Source of the DNA: Massilia norwichensis
Lineage (GTDB): Bacteria; Pseudomonadota; Gammaproteobacteria; Burkholderiales; Burkholderiaceae_D
Assembly (NCBI RefSeq): GCF_024753245.1
Contig: NZ_JANUGX010000004.1
Span: 62,001 to 126,000, forward strand
Direction of reading: 5' to 3'
Length of the DNA stretch: 64,000 nucleotides
Shown: piece by piece, positions 45,784 through 54,596 of the stretch
How positions within the stretch are numbered: the stretch's first letter is position 1
Layout of the letters: every line of letters begins with the position of its first letter
The notes under the pieces: generated by a model
What the model saw: only the letters and a program-made list of their open reading frames with translations
The model's database searches: none
Told to the model about the DNA's origin: nothing
Made by a program: the position numbers and the translations under genes

Positions 45784-47286
45784 TCACGGCTCCGGTGCGT
45801 GGATGTCCAGCTTCTGCATCTGGTAGCGCAGCTGGCGCACGCTGATGCCGAGCAGGGTCGCGGCCTGGGTGCGGTTGAATTGGGTCTGCTGCAGGGCGCG
45901 CAGGATGATGTCGCGCTCGACCTGGCTGAGGTAGTCCGGCAGGTTGCTGGGCAGCGCGCCGGCGCCCAGCGCGGGCAGCACATCGGCCGGCACCTGGGCC
46001 GGCGCCTGGACCATTGTCTGGACCGGCGCCTGGGCTGGAACCGGTGCCGAAGCCGGTGCCGACGGCTGCGCCGCCTCGGCCGGCACGGCGTCGCGCGGCG
46101 GCGCAGCGGCCCCCGTATCGGCGAGCCGCGCGCCTTTCAGCGACAAATCGCCGACTTCGATCACACCGTCGTTGGCAAACGCCAGCGCGCGTTCCAGCAC
46201 GTTCTCCAGTTCGCGCACGTTGCCGGGGAAGGCGTAGCCGCGCAACGCCTCCAGCACCCCGGGCCCCAGGCGCGCGCCGCCCGGTCCCGCCAGGCGCGCG
46301 AGGATGGCGTCGGCCAGCAGCGGCAGGTCGTCGAGGCGTTCGCGCAGCGGCGGGAGGGTCAGTTCGATCACGTTCAGGCGGTAGAACAGGTCCTGGCGGA
46401 ACTGGCCGGTCTCGACCAGTTTTCCCAGATCCTTGTGGGTGGCGCTGATGATGCGCACGTCGACCGCCTCCTCCGCGGTGGCGCCGATCTTGCGCACGCG
46501 CCGCTCCTGGATCGCGCGCAGCAGCTTGACCTGCATTGCCAGCGGCAGGTCGGCCACCTCGTCCAGCATCAGGGTGCCGCCGTTCGCCGCCTGGAAGAAG
46601 CCGTCGCGCTCGTCGGTGGCGCCGGTGAACGCGCCCTTGCGGTAGCCGAAGAACTCGGCCTCCATCAGCTGCTCCGGAATCGCGCCGCAGTTCACGGCGA
46701 CGAAGGGCTTGCCGGCGCGCGCGCTGCGGGCGTGGATCTCGCGCGCGGCCAGTTCCTTGCCGCTGCCGGATTCGCCGTTGATGGCGATCGGCGCCTGCGA
46801 GCGCGCCAGCCGCCCGATCTGGGCGCGCAGCGCCTGCATCGCCTGCGAGCGGCCGAGCAGGCGCGAATCGCCGCCATCGCCCTCGCCTGCTTCCTGCGCC
46901 GCGCCGGCCGCCGGCTTTTCGGACAGGCGCAGCGCCGAGCGCACCATCGTGCGCAGGTCGTCCAGCACCACCGGCTTGGAGACGTAGTCGAAGGCGCCGG
47001 CCTTCAGCGCGATCACCGCGTTCTCGGCGCTGCCGTAGGCGGTGATCACGGCGATCGGCGTGCCGCGTCCCATGCCGGCCACTTCGCGCACCAGTTCCAG
47101 GCCGGTGCCGTCGGGCAGGCGCATGTCGGTCAGTACCAGGGCGTAGGCGTGCTGGCCGAGCAGCGCACGCGCCTCGCGCACGGTGGAGGCGCTGTCGACA
47201 TCCAGGCCCATCTTGACCAGCGTGATTTCGAGCAGTTCGCGCAGGTCGGCTTCGTCGTCGACTACCAGGATGCGGGGAGAACTCAT
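45784..47286 (-). CDS. pilR: Sigma-54-dependent response regulator PilR
   Basis: A 500-residue NtrC-family activator. The receiver has phospho-acceptor D54 ('ALVLTDMRLPDGTGLEL'). The AAA+ domain (about 140-375) has Walker A 'INGESGSGKELAAREIHARS', the sigma-54 contact 'GYRKGAFTGATDERDGFF' and Walker B 'GGTLMLDEVADLPLAMQ'. A Pro/Ala/Gln-rich linker leads to a Fis-type helix-turn-helix ('FNRTQAATLLGISVRQLRYQ'). Paired with pilS 5 bases upstream, it is expected to drive pilA transcription. The ATG at 47286 was chosen because the receiver begins immediately after it. Confidence 0.94.
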   Translation of the reverse strand: MSSPRILVVDDEADLRELLEITLVKMGLDVDSASTVREARALLGQHAYALVLTDMRLPDGTGLELVREVAGMGRGTPIAVITAYGSAENAVIALKAGAFDYVSKPVVLDDLRTMVRSALRLSEKPAAGAAQEAGEGDGGDSRLLGRSQAMQALRAQIGRLARSQAPIAINGESGSGKELAAREIHARSARAGKPFVAVNCGAIPEQLMEAEFFGYRKGAFTGATDERDGFFQAANGGTLMLDEVADLPLAMQVKLLRAIQERRVRKIGATAEEAVDVRIISATHKDLGKLVETGQFRQDLFYRLNVIELTLPPLRERLDDLPLLADAILARLAGPGGARLGPGVLEALRGYAFPGNVRELENVLERALAFANDGVIEVGDLSLKGARLADTGAAAPPRDAVPAEAAQPSAPASAPVPAQAPVQTMVQAPAQVPADVLPALGAGALPSNLPDYLSQVERDIILRALQQTQFNRTQAATLLGISVRQLRYQMQKLDIHAPEP

Positions 47287-47291
47287 ACTCT

Positions 47292-48947
47292 CTATATAGT
47301 AAAGGTGATCACGAAGCGTCCCGGCGCATCGAAACCGCCGGGTCCGTCCACCCGGTATTCGTAGTCGAGCATGGCGCCGTTGTTCAGGCACAGCTCGCGC
47401 GCCAGGTAGAGGCCCAGGCCGGTGCCCTTGCTCGAGGTGGTATAGAAGGGCTCGAACAGGTGGGCCCGCACTTCGGGCGTGATGCCGGGGCCGTCGTCCT
47501 GCACGTGCAGCTCGACGCGGCCGGTCGCATCCAGCACCGGGAACAAGCGGATGCTGGCCGGCTTGCCGCTCGCATAGCGTATGGCATTACCGAGCAGGTT
47601 GACCAGCACTTCCCGCAGGTGCAGTCCGTCGAAGCGCACCGTGCGCTCGCCGGCGTCGCCAATGTAGATCATATTATCGGCCAGGCCGTGGGTTTCCGTG
47701 AACTCGGCCTTCAGCTCGGCCAGGAAGGCTTTCAAATGCACCGGCTCGCCGCCCGGCTGCACCTTGCGCGAGAGTTTCAGGATGTCCTCGACCATGCGGT
47801 TCACGCGCGCCACGTTGTCGCCGACGATGCGCAGCAGGCGCTTTTCGGCCGGGCCGTGCAGGTCTTCGGCCAGCAGCGAGGTCGCGTGGCCGATCGCCGA
47901 CAGCGGGTTCCTCACCTCGTGCGCGATGCTGGCGGTCAGGCGCCCCATCGACGCCAGCTTCAGTTGCTGCGCCTGGTTTTCGATGGCGCTCACATCCTGC
48001 ATGAAGATCACGCTGCGCTCGGCCGCGCCGTCCGGCGTATCGACCCGGGCAAAGCGCAGCTTCAGGTGCACCGGCTGGTCGAGGCGGCCGCGCACCTGGC
48101 CTGCCTGCCCCTGCCAGCGCTTGACGGTGACGTAGGCTTCCGCCGGTTCGGCATCGAGCCAGGCCTCGAAGCCCTGGGCCACCGGCTCCAGGGCCGGGAT
48201 GTCGGCCAGGCGAAAGCCGTCGCCGGTGTCGAGGCTGTCGGCGTCCAGGCCCAGCATGCGGCGCGCCGCCGGGTTGCCGGAAAAGACAAAACCGTCGCGC
48301 CCCACCACCAGGATGCCGTCGCCGACGTCGTCGACCACGATGCGGTAGACCGCCTGCTGGATGCGCAGATCGGCGCCGCGCCTGGCCGCCAGCTCTTCCT
48401 GGCGGATCAGGCGCGCCGCCAGCCGGCTCACCACCACCACCACGGCGAAGAAGGCGGCGCCCATGATCCCGGCCTGGAACAGGGCCGGATCGTTGTCGCT
48501 GATGAAGATCTGCCAGGTGCTTTCAGCCAGCAGGAACAGGGTCGCGAGCGAGGCTGAGAACAGCGCCAGCACCAGCGGGGCAAGAATCGCCGCCCCGGCC
48601 AGCGGGAACAGGTAGAGCAGTCCGAGCCCGCTGCGCGCGCCGCCGGCGGCCAGGTAAAGCAGCGAGATGACGGCGATGTCGACCAGGATCTGGCTGCACA
48701 GCTGCCACAGGAAGCGGTGCCGGTAGTAGCGGGTGACGGCGGCGAACAGCAGCGCCGCCACCGCGTAGAACATGCAGGTCTCGGCATAGGCCGAGCCCAT
48801 CGTGTGGCCGCGCCGGGCGTCGAAATTCAGGTAAAGCAGCAGCACCAGCGCGATCACGATGCGTGTCACGTTGAGTGTCTGCAGCGAGCGCCAGAAGGTC
48901 TCCCGCGACGCCGCGGACAGAGGCTGCCGGCGCGCCATGCGCCTCAT
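47292..48947 (-). CDS. pilS: Sensor histidine kinase PilS
   Basis: A 551-residue membrane kinase. Six hydrophobic segments lie in the first about 190 residues ('VTRIVIALVLLLYLNF', 'YLFPLAGAAILAPLVLALF', 'FFAVVVVVSRLAARLI'). A PAS domain follows ('IVVDDVGDGILVVGRDGFVF'), then the H-box 'LTASIAHEVRNPLSAIGHAT' with the phospho-His, N-box 'LLGNAIRYASG' and G-boxes 'DDGPGITPEVRAHLFEPFY' and 'GTGLGLYLARELC'. In Pseudomonas PilS senses pilin in the membrane and signals to PilR. ATG 48947 overlaps the upstream small gene by 4 bases; 48938 is an alternative. Confidence 0.94.
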   Translation of the reverse strand: MRRMARRQPLSAASRETFWRSLQTLNVTRIVIALVLLLYLNFDARRGHTMGSAYAETCMFYAVAALLFAAVTRYYRHRFLWQLCSQILVDIAVISLLYLAAGGARSGLGLLYLFPLAGAAILAPLVLALFSASLATLFLLAESTWQIFISDNDPALFQAGIMGAAFFAVVVVVSRLAARLIRQEELAARRGADLRIQQAVYRIVVDDVGDGILVVGRDGFVFSGNPAARRMLGLDADSLDTGDGFRLADIPALEPVAQGFEAWLDAEPAEAYVTVKRWQGQAGQVRGRLDQPVHLKLRFARVDTPDGAAERSVIFMQDVSAIENQAQQLKLASMGRLTASIAHEVRNPLSAIGHATSLLAEDLHGPAEKRLLRIVGDNVARVNRMVEDILKLSRKVQPGGEPVHLKAFLAELKAEFTETHGLADNMIYIGDAGERTVRFDGLHLREVLVNLLGNAIRYASGKPASIRLFPVLDATGRVELHVQDDGPGITPEVRAHLFEPFYTTSSKGTGLGLYLARELCLNNGAMLDYEYRVDGPGGFDAPGRFVITFTI

Positions 48948-49234
48948 TCGATCCGGGAGGCAGCCGGCTGGCGCGCGTGCGCCTCGCAGCAATAGTCCTG
49001 TCCGCCCTGGTGCACGGCTTCCGATGCCGGGAAATACAGGCCGCAGTGGGCGCAGCTGGTCATGCGTTCGACCTCTTCGACCCGCGCCTGGGGCCGCGTA
49101 CCGCCGGCCGGCGCGGCGCCGCCCTGACCCGCATGCGGATCGAAGCCGCGCGCAGCCACCGCAGCCCGCAGCTTGCTGCGGATCGCCATCACCACCAGGA
49201 TGATGAGCGCAATCCAGAATAAGAGTCGCGTCAT
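48944..49234 (-). CDS. PP0621-family small membrane protein with Cys-rich tail
   Basis: A 96-residue protein: an N-terminal membrane helix ('LLFWIALIILVVMAI'), a basic Gly/Ala-rich linker, and a C-terminal metal-binding-looking motif 'CAHCGLYFPASEAVHQGGQDYC' continuing into C-E-A-H. Such C-x2-C...C-C-x2-H arrangements are found in the PP0621 family, whose function is not known. It is coupled by 4-base overlaps to the ypjD-like gene before it and pilS after it. Confidence 0.85.
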   Translation of the reverse strand: MTRLLFWIALIILVVMAIRSKLRAAVAARGFDPHAGQGGAAPAGGTRPQARVEEVERMTSCAHCGLYFPASEAVHQGGQDYCCEAHARQPAASRIE

Positions 49235-50028
49235 GTGAACCCCCGGTGCAGAACGACTTCAAGAACAAAACGGCTGCCGACATACGCCAGCGCCAAGGTA
49301 GCGAATCCCGCCAGCGTGAAGCGCAGCGCGGTCTTGCCGCGCCAGCCGCGCCAGCGGCGTCCGGCCAGCAGCGCGGCGAACAACAGCCACGACAGCAGCG
49401 CGAACACATTCTTGTGGTCCCAGCGCAGCGCGCGCCCGAACAGCTGTTCGGAGAACACGATGCCCGACAGGACGGTCAGGCTGAGCAGGACGAAGCCGAT
49501 GCCGATCATCCTGAACAGCAGTTTTTCCATGGTCAGCAGGGCCGGCAGCTGGTCGATGGCCGCGCCCAGCCAGCCTTTTTTTGCGCTGCGGGTGTGCAGG
49601 CGCGTCTCCTGCAGCGCCATCAGCACGGCGTGGAAGGCGGCGATGGTCAACGTGCTGTAGGCCATCACGGCCACCGCCACGTGCCAGCCGAAGGCCGGTC
49701 CCTGCATCGTCATCAGGCTGCCGGGGAACAGCGGCGGCAGCACCGCGGCGACGGCCGCGCAGGGCATCACCATGCGGCGCATGCCGTCCAGCGCGAAATT
49801 GCGGTTTTCGAGCCACCAGGCCGCCACCGAAATCCAGAGCGCGGCCGACAGCATGAAGGCGAAGCCGATCCGCAGCGCGCCGTTGGCCAGCATATCCGGC
49901 CACAGCGCGGCGCCATGCAGGACCCACGCCAGCGCGGTCACGCCGGAAATGACGGCGCCCCGCGGCGACGGCAGCAGGGCACACACCGCGTACAGGATGG
50001 CTGCGGCGATGAAGAAGGTGGTTTGCAT
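49231..50028 (-). CDS. ypjD: Cytochrome c assembly-like inner membrane protein (YpjD/CcsA family)
   Basis: A 265-residue membrane protein with about eight hydrophobic helices, in the CcsA/YpjD family. Recognisable stretches are 'FGWHVAVAVMAYSTLTIAAF', 'LFRMIGIGFVLLSLTVLSGI' and 'LRWDHKNVFALLSWLLFAALL' with 'WRGWRGKTALRFTLAGF'. Family members include haem-handling proteins and a CorC-partner; the role here is unproven. In related genomes it is commonly divergent from ffh, but here an ABC importer operon intervenes. It overlaps the small PP0621-like gene by 4 bases. Confidence 0.88.
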   Translation of the reverse strand: MQTTFFIAAAILYAVCALLPSPRGAVISGVTALAWVLHGAALWPDMLANGALRIGFAFMLSAALWISVAAWWLENRNFALDGMRRMVMPCAAVAAVLPPLFPGSLMTMQGPAFGWHVAVAVMAYSTLTIAAFHAVLMALQETRLHTRSAKKGWLGAAIDQLPALLTMEKLLFRMIGIGFVLLSLTVLSGIVFSEQLFGRALRWDHKNVFALLSWLLFAALLAGRRWRGWRGKTALRFTLAGFATLALAYVGSRFVLEVVLHRGFT

Positions 50029-50062
50029 AGGGGCGAGTCTACACTATCCGGACGTTTACCAC

Positions 50063-50166
50063 CGTCGTTCCCGGCATTGCCGGCAACGACTCCCCGCGAA
50101 GGCGGGGACCCAAGTTCAGCTAGCGATCCGCGAACAAACTTGGATCCCCGCCTGCGCGGGGATGAC
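50063..50166. repeat. Dispersed palindromic repeat (CGTCGTTCCC...GGGGATGACG type)
   Basis: Contains two left-end-like modules (CGTCGTTCCCGGCATTGCCGG and TCCCCGCGAAGGCGGGGA), CCCAAGTT, an AT-rich middle, then AACTTGGATCCCCGCC and CGCGGGGATGACG. It lies between the ABC ATPase stop and the ypjD start and belongs to the same family as 42350-42430 and 55084-55181. Confidence 0.85.
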
Positions 50167-50184
50167 GTTGTTCGAAGTTGGCGA

Positions 50185-50979
50185 TTAATCCACGGCGGCG
50201 GATTTTATCTCTGCTTCGTGATGCCTTTGCTGCTCTTCCATCACCAACTGCCCCAACTCGCGCTTGAGCGTATTGAACTCGGGCGCGGCCGGGTCGCGCA
50301 TGCGCGGCAGCTCGACCAGCATATCGCGCTTGACCGTACCCGGCCGGTAGGTCATCACGACGATGCGGTCGGCCAGATAGATCGCTTCCTCGATGCTGTG
50401 GGTGACGAAGATCACGGTCTTCTTCAACTCGGCCCAGATCCGCAGCAGCTCGTCCTGCAGGTTGCGGCGGGTCAGCGCGTCGAGGGCGCCGAAGGGCTCG
50501 TCCATCAACAGGATCGGCGAGTCCAGCGCCAGCACGCGCGCGATCGCGACCCGCTGGCGCATGCCGCCCGACAGGTCCTTCGGGTAGCGCTTGCCGAAAT
50601 CCTCCAGCGACAGCAGGGTCAAGAGCTCGGCCACGCGCGCGGCGATCTGCGCCTTCGGCATGCCCTTGATCTCGAGCCCGAAGCCGACGTTCTGCTCGAC
50701 CGTCATCCAGGGGAACAGCGCGTACTCCTGGAACACCATGCCGCGTTCCGGTCCCGGGCCGCTGACCGGCACGCCGTCGGCGACGATGCGGCCCCGGGTC
50801 GGCGGGGCGAAGCCGGCGACGGCGTTCAGCAGCGTCGACTTGCCGCAGCCGGACGGCCCCAGCAGGCAGACGAACTGGCCGCGCGGGATCTCGAGGTCGA
50901 TGTTCTCCAGCGCGACCATGCGGCGGCCGTCGGTCTCGAACACCTTGCTCACGTTTTCAATGACGATGTGCGCGCTCAC
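50185..50979 (-). CDS. ABC importer ATPase (NitT/TauT, SsuB/TauB-like)
   Basis: A 264-residue ABC ATPase with all motifs: Walker A 'LLGPSGCGKSTLLNAVAG', Q-loop 'GMVFQEYALFPWMTV', signature 'LSGGMRQRVAIARVLALD', Walker B 'ILLMDEPFGALDALTR' and H-loop 'VIFVTHSIEEAIYLADRI'. Similarity is to the sulfonate/taurine/nitrate uptake group. It is the third gene of the SBP-permease-ATPase operon, 14 bases after the permease. The extended C-terminus (from about 225) is charged. The substrate cannot be read from this subunit. Confidence 0.94.
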   Translation of the reverse strand: MSAHIVIENVSKVFETDGRRMVALENIDLEIPRGQFVCLLGPSGCGKSTLLNAVAGFAPPTRGRIVADGVPVSGPGPERGMVFQEYALFPWMTVEQNVGFGLEIKGMPKAQIAARVAELLTLLSLEDFGKRYPKDLSGGMRQRVAIARVLALDSPILLMDEPFGALDALTRRNLQDELLRIWAELKKTVIFVTHSIEEAIYLADRIVVMTYRPGTVKRDMLVELPRMRDPAAPEFNTLKRELGQLVMEEQQRHHEAEIKSAAVD

Positions 50980-50993
50980 TCAGTGCTCCCCAT

Positions 50994-51830
50994 TCAGTGC
51001 TCCAGGCCGCGGTGCCAGCGCAGCAGATAATTGTTCAGCCGGTTCATGGCCGAGTCGATCGCCAGGCCGAGGATGCCGATGCTGATCATGCCGGCGATGA
51101 TCTTGTCGGACCAGAAGTACTCGCGCGCTTCCAGGATGCGGAAACCGAGGCCGTTGTTCACCGCGATCATCTCGGACACGATCACCACGATGAAGGCGGT
51201 ACCGACGCCGATCCGCATGCCGGTCAATATATAAGGCACGGCGGCCGGCAGGATCACGCGCAGGAACATGGTGGTACGGCCGGCGCCGAGGTTGCGCGCC
51301 GCGCGCAGGTAGATGCCGTCGACCTGGCGCACGCCAGCGATGGTATTCATCAGCACCGGGAAGAAGGCGCCGATCGCGATCAGGAAGATCGCCGGCGGGT
51401 TGCCCAGCCCGAACCACAGGATCGACAGCGGGATGTAGGCGATCGGCGGGATCGGGCGCAGCAGCTGCACCAGGGGATTCATCCAGGCATACACGATGCG
51501 ACTCGCCCCCATCGCCAGCCCGAGCGGCAAGCCGAGACCGGCGCCGACCGCGAAGCCGACCACTACCCGGTACAGGCTGCCGAGCGAATCGACGATCAGC
51601 TCACCGGAAAACGCCCAGGCCAGCCGGCTGCCGTCGGGGTTGTTCTCATGCCAGGTATTAAAGTCCTGCAGCGGCATCAGATAGGCCAGCCACTTGTTCC
51701 ACACCGCCAGCGGCGACGGCAGGATGTTCTCGTTGACCCATCCCATGTTCGCCACCCACTGCCAGATCGCGATCGCGATGACCGGCACCACCAGGCCGAC
51801 CGCGATGTCGTTCCACCTTCTTTTTACCAT
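50994..51830 (-). CDS. ABC importer permease (NitT/TauT, SsuC/TauC-like)
   Basis: A 278-residue permease with about six membrane helices. The BPD_transp_1 coupling loop is visible ('VDGIYLRAARNLGAGRTTMF'), as are 'PLVQLLRPIPPIAYIPLSIL', 'GNPPAIFLIAIGAFFPVLMN' and 'GMRIGVGTAFIVVIVSEMIA'. ATG 51830 fits the N-terminus; ten codons further upstream are open. It is separated from the substrate-binding protein gene by 91 bases largely occupied by a palindromic repeat, unusual within a transporter operon. Confidence 0.94.
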   Translation of the reverse strand: MVKRRWNDIAVGLVVPVIAIAIWQWVANMGWVNENILPSPLAVWNKWLAYLMPLQDFNTWHENNPDGSRLAWAFSGELIVDSLGSLYRVVVGFAVGAGLGLPLGLAMGASRIVYAWMNPLVQLLRPIPPIAYIPLSILWFGLGNPPAIFLIAIGAFFPVLMNTIAGVRQVDGIYLRAARNLGAGRTTMFLRVILPAAVPYILTGMRIGVGTAFIVVIVSEMIAVNNGLGFRILEAREYFWSDKIIAGMISIGILGLAIDSAMNRLNNYLLRWHRGLEH

Positions 51831-51852
51831 TCCGTGTCTCCACTGCGCGTGC

Positions 51853-51914
51853 GTGGGCACGAGGTGCCCACCCTACGTGATGACGCGCCGTAGGGCGGGC
51901 TCCCGGGCCCACGC
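51853..51914. repeat. Palindromic repeat of the GTGGGCAC/GTGCCCACCCTAC type
   Basis: A left hairpin GTGGGCAC-gag-GTGCCCAC followed by CCTACG, then CGTAGGGCGGGCTCCCGGGCCCACGC. The two halves are inverted and each is self-complementary. It lies between the substrate-binding protein and permease genes. It is related to 22665-22742 but with the order of modules reversed. Confidence 0.8.
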
Positions 51915-51921
51915 ATGACAT

Positions 51922-52908
51922 TTACTTGACGTTCAGGCTCTTCTTGGCCGCTTCCAGCAGGTCGGTCTTGACCCACTCCTTCGCTGCCGGCGGTTTGGCC
52001 ATGCGGCCGACGCCGGTCTTGTACATGATGTCGGTGGTGATCTGGATGTGTTCCGGCGTGATGTCGTAGGTGTATTCGGCGTTGTCCATCGCGTCGCGGA
52101 AGTCGTCGCTCGAGATCTGGCCCTTGAACACGGTCTCGCGCACGTACTTCTCGGCCAGCGCCGGGTCCTTGATGAAGGTGCTGGTGGCCTGCACGAAGCA
52201 GCGCATGAACTTCTCGGCCAGCGGACGTTTGGTGGTATAGAACTTCTCGGTCATGACCATGGTGCGGATTGGTTCGCCGATCGGGGTGTCGTAGGGTTTC
52301 AGCATCTCGACGCCGAAGCCCTTGTTGATCGCCTGCGAGGACTGCGGCTCCGACTGCATCATGGCGTCGATGTTCTTGCCCAGCAGCGCCTGGTTCAGGT
52401 CCGCATAGGCCAGGAACACCAGCTGCACGTCCTTGCCGGGTGCGGCGTCGGCGGTGAGGCCGGCCTTCTGCAGTTCGGCCATCAGCAGCACTTCCTGGAT
52501 GCCGCCGCGGGTCACGCCGACTTTTTTGCCTTTCAAGTCCTTGACGGTCTTGATGTTGGTGCCCTGCCCCGCCACCAGGCGCGCGCCGCCCTTGGCGAAG
52601 CCGGCCACCACGTAGATCGGCGCATTGCCGGCGCGGCCGGAAATGGCCGCTTCCGATGCCGTGGTGCCGACGTCGATTTCGCCGGCGATGATCGCCTGCA
52701 TCACGTCCAGGCCCTTGGCGAACACGCGCTCCTCGACCTTGATGCCGCATTTGGGCGCGATCTCTTTGATGTACGACACCGCGCCATAGTGCGCGAACTT
52801 GAGGTTACCGAGGCGGACCGTTTCAGGAACCTGAGCCTGGGCCTGGGCACTGCCCGCAGCCAGCAGGGCGGCGAGGACGACGGTTTTGGCAAACGCTTTT
52901 GTGGTCAT
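51922..52908 (-). CDS. ABC importer periplasmic substrate-binding protein (NitT/TauT family)
   Basis: A 328-residue secreted protein: signal peptide with cleavage near 'AAGSAQAQA', then the NMT1/SsuA-like fold. Recognisable segments are 'VRLGNLKFAHYGAVSYI', 'KGLDVMQAIIAGEIDVGTTAS', 'KTVKDLKGKKVGVTRGGIQE' and 'LVFLAYADLNQALLGKNIDAM'. Members bind taurine, alkanesulfonates, nitrate or thiamine precursors. It is the first gene of the operon and has a good promoter upstream. A TauE-type exporter is encoded 5 kb away, which weakly favours a sulfonate substrate. Confidence 0.92.
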   Translation of the reverse strand: MTTKAFAKTVVLAALLAAGSAQAQAQVPETVRLGNLKFAHYGAVSYIKEIAPKCGIKVEERVFAKGLDVMQAIIAGEIDVGTTASEAAISGRAGNAPIYVVAGFAKGGARLVAGQGTNIKTVKDLKGKKVGVTRGGIQEVLLMAELQKAGLTADAAPGKDVQLVFLAYADLNQALLGKNIDAMMQSEPQSSQAINKGFGVEMLKPYDTPIGEPIRTMVMTEKFYTTKRPLAEKFMRCFVQATSTFIKDPALAEKYVRETVFKGQISSDDFRDAMDNAEYTYDITPEHIQITTDIMYKTGVGRMAKPPAAKEWVKTDLLEAAKKSLNVK

Positions 52909-52946
52909 GGCTGTCTCCGATTTTGTGGTGTGTTTGTGCGGATGAG

Positions 52947-52974
52947 GCTATAACGTTAATCAATGTATTGTCAA
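52947..52974 (-). promoter_or_regulatory. Sigma-70 promoter of the ABC importer operon
   Basis: On the minus strand, TTGACA (52969-52974) is a perfect -35, followed after 16 bases by TATAGC (52947-52952). The start codon is about 40 bases downstream. An AATACGTATT palindrome lies just upstream (52984-52993) and could be an operator. Confidence 0.7.
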
Positions 52975-53097
52975 ACAGTACAAATACGTATTCGCCAGTG
53001 CTTGCCGGGGTCTTGACCGGCAAAAACATGCCCCGACATACGGTAAAATGGCGGTTTGCGCCCAATTCATCTACGTAGATATAGGTAGAACATAACC

Positions 53098-54462
53098 ATG
53101 CTGGATAACCTGACCCAACGCCTTGCCAAGGTCGTCAAGACGATGCGCGGCGAGGCGCGCCTGACCGAATCGAACACCGCCGAAATGCTGCGCGAAGTGC
53201 GTCTGGCCCTGCTCGAGGCCGACGTCGCGCTGCCGGCCGTCCGCGAATTCATCGCCAAAGTGAAGGAAAAAGCGCTGGGCGAAGAGGTTATCGGCTCGCT
53301 TTCGCCCGGCCAGGCCCTGGTCGGCGTGGTGCAGAAGGAACTGGCGGCCCTGATGGGCGCCGACCTCGGCCCCGAAGCCTCCCAGCTTTCCTTCGCCCAG
53401 CAGCCGCCGGCCATCATCCTGATGGCGGGTCTGCAGGGTGTGGGTAAGACCACCACCACCGGCAAGCTGGCCAAGTACCTGAAGGAACAGAAGAAGAAGG
53501 TCCTGACCGTCTCCGCCGACGTCTACCGCCCGGCCGCGATCGCGCAGCTGGAGTCCGTCACCAAGCAGGTCGGCGCCGACTTCTTCCCCTCGACCGCCAA
53601 CGACAAGCCGGTCGACATCGCCCTGGCCGCGCTGGACTGGGCCAAGAAGCACTACCACGACGTCCTGATCATCGACACCGCCGGCCGCCTGGCGATCGAT
53701 GAAGCGATGATGCAGGAGATCGCCGCGGTGCACGCCGCCGTCAAGCCGATCGAGACCCTGTTCGTGGTCGACGCCATGGTCGGCCAGGATGCGATCAACA
53801 CCGCCAAGGCCTTCAACGAAGCGCTGCCGCTGACCGGCGTGATCCTGACCAAGCTCGATGGCGACTCGCGCGGCGGTGCGGCGCTGTCGGTGCGTCACGT
53901 GACCGGTAAACCGATCAAGTTCGCCGGTGTGTCCGAGAAGCTGGACGGCCTGGAAGCCTTCGATCCGGCCCGTATGGCCAACCGCGTGCTGGGCATGGGC
54001 GACATCCTGGCCCTGGTCGAAGAAGCGCGCAAGGGCGTGGACATGCAGGCCGCGGCCGACATGGCCAACAAGATCAAGTCGGGCGGTAAGTTCGACATGA
54101 ACGACTTCAAGGCCCAGCTGACCCAGATGAAGAAGATGGGCGGCATGTCGGGTCTGCTCGATAAACTGCCGGCCCAGTTCCAGCAGGCCGCGGCCGGCGC
54201 CAACATGGACCAGGCTGAAAAGCAGGTGCGCCGCATGTGCGGCATCATCGACTCGATGACCCCGCAGGAACGCGCCAAACCGGAGCTGATCAAGGCCAAC
54301 CGCAAGCGTCGTATCGCCGCCGGCGCCGGCGTGCAGGTGCAGGAAGTGAACCGCATGCTGACCCAGTACGATCAGATGAACACGATGATGAAAAAGCTCA
54401 AAGGCGGCGGCCTGATGAAGATGATGCGCGGGATGAAAGGCATGATGCCGGGGATGCGCTGA
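53098..54462 (+). CDS. ffh: Signal recognition particle protein Ffh
   Basis: The GTPase of the signal recognition particle, which binds 4.5S RNA and delivers nascent membrane proteins to FtsY. The 454 residues comprise the N domain, the G domain with 'AGLQGVGKTTTTGKLAKYLK', 'DVLIIDTAGRLAIDEAMM', 'TKLDGDSRGGAAL' and 'RVLGMGDILALVE', and the Met-rich M domain ending 'GGGLMKMMRGMKGMMPGMR'. It is transcribed alone; TAAAAT at 53044-53049 is a possible -10 without an obvious -35. Confidence 0.98.
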   Translation: MLDNLTQRLAKVVKTMRGEARLTESNTAEMLREVRLALLEADVALPAVREFIAKVKEKALGEEVIGSLSPGQALVGVVQKELAALMGADLGPEASQLSFAQQPPAIILMAGLQGVGKTTTTGKLAKYLKEQKKKVLTVSADVYRPAAIAQLESVTKQVGADFFPSTANDKPVDIALAALDWAKKHYHDVLIIDTAGRLAIDEAMMQEIAAVHAAVKPIETLFVVDAMVGQDAINTAKAFNEALPLTGVILTKLDGDSRGGAALSVRHVTGKPIKFAGVSEKLDGLEAFDPARMANRVLGMGDILALVEEARKGVDMQAAADMANKIKSGGKFDMNDFKAQLTQMKKMGGMSGLLDKLPAQFQQAAAGANMDQAEKQVRRMCGIIDSMTPQERAKPELIKANRKRRIAAGAGVQVQEVNRMLTQYDQMNTMMKKLKGGGLMKMMRGMKGMMPGMR

Positions 54463-54470
54463 TATATAGG

Positions 54471-54532
54471 GGGTTTTAGTGCTTGTTAGAGTGAAAAAAT
54501 TTCGAAAAAGACTTGCACGAACGCTAAAACCC
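54471..54532. repeat. Inverted repeat after ffh
   Basis: GGGTTTTAG at 54471-54479 is the reverse complement of CTAAAACCC at 54524-54532, with a 44-base AT-rich middle containing TTGCAC (54513-54518). It has no terminator-like U-run. It could be part of the promoter region of the SWIB gene or a weak terminator of ffh. Confidence 0.4.
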
Positions 54533-54596
54533 TACCAATATAAGCCGGTGCGTACATAGCGCAATTTTCCATGTGTTCCGATTAGGAGGCTCGAAG

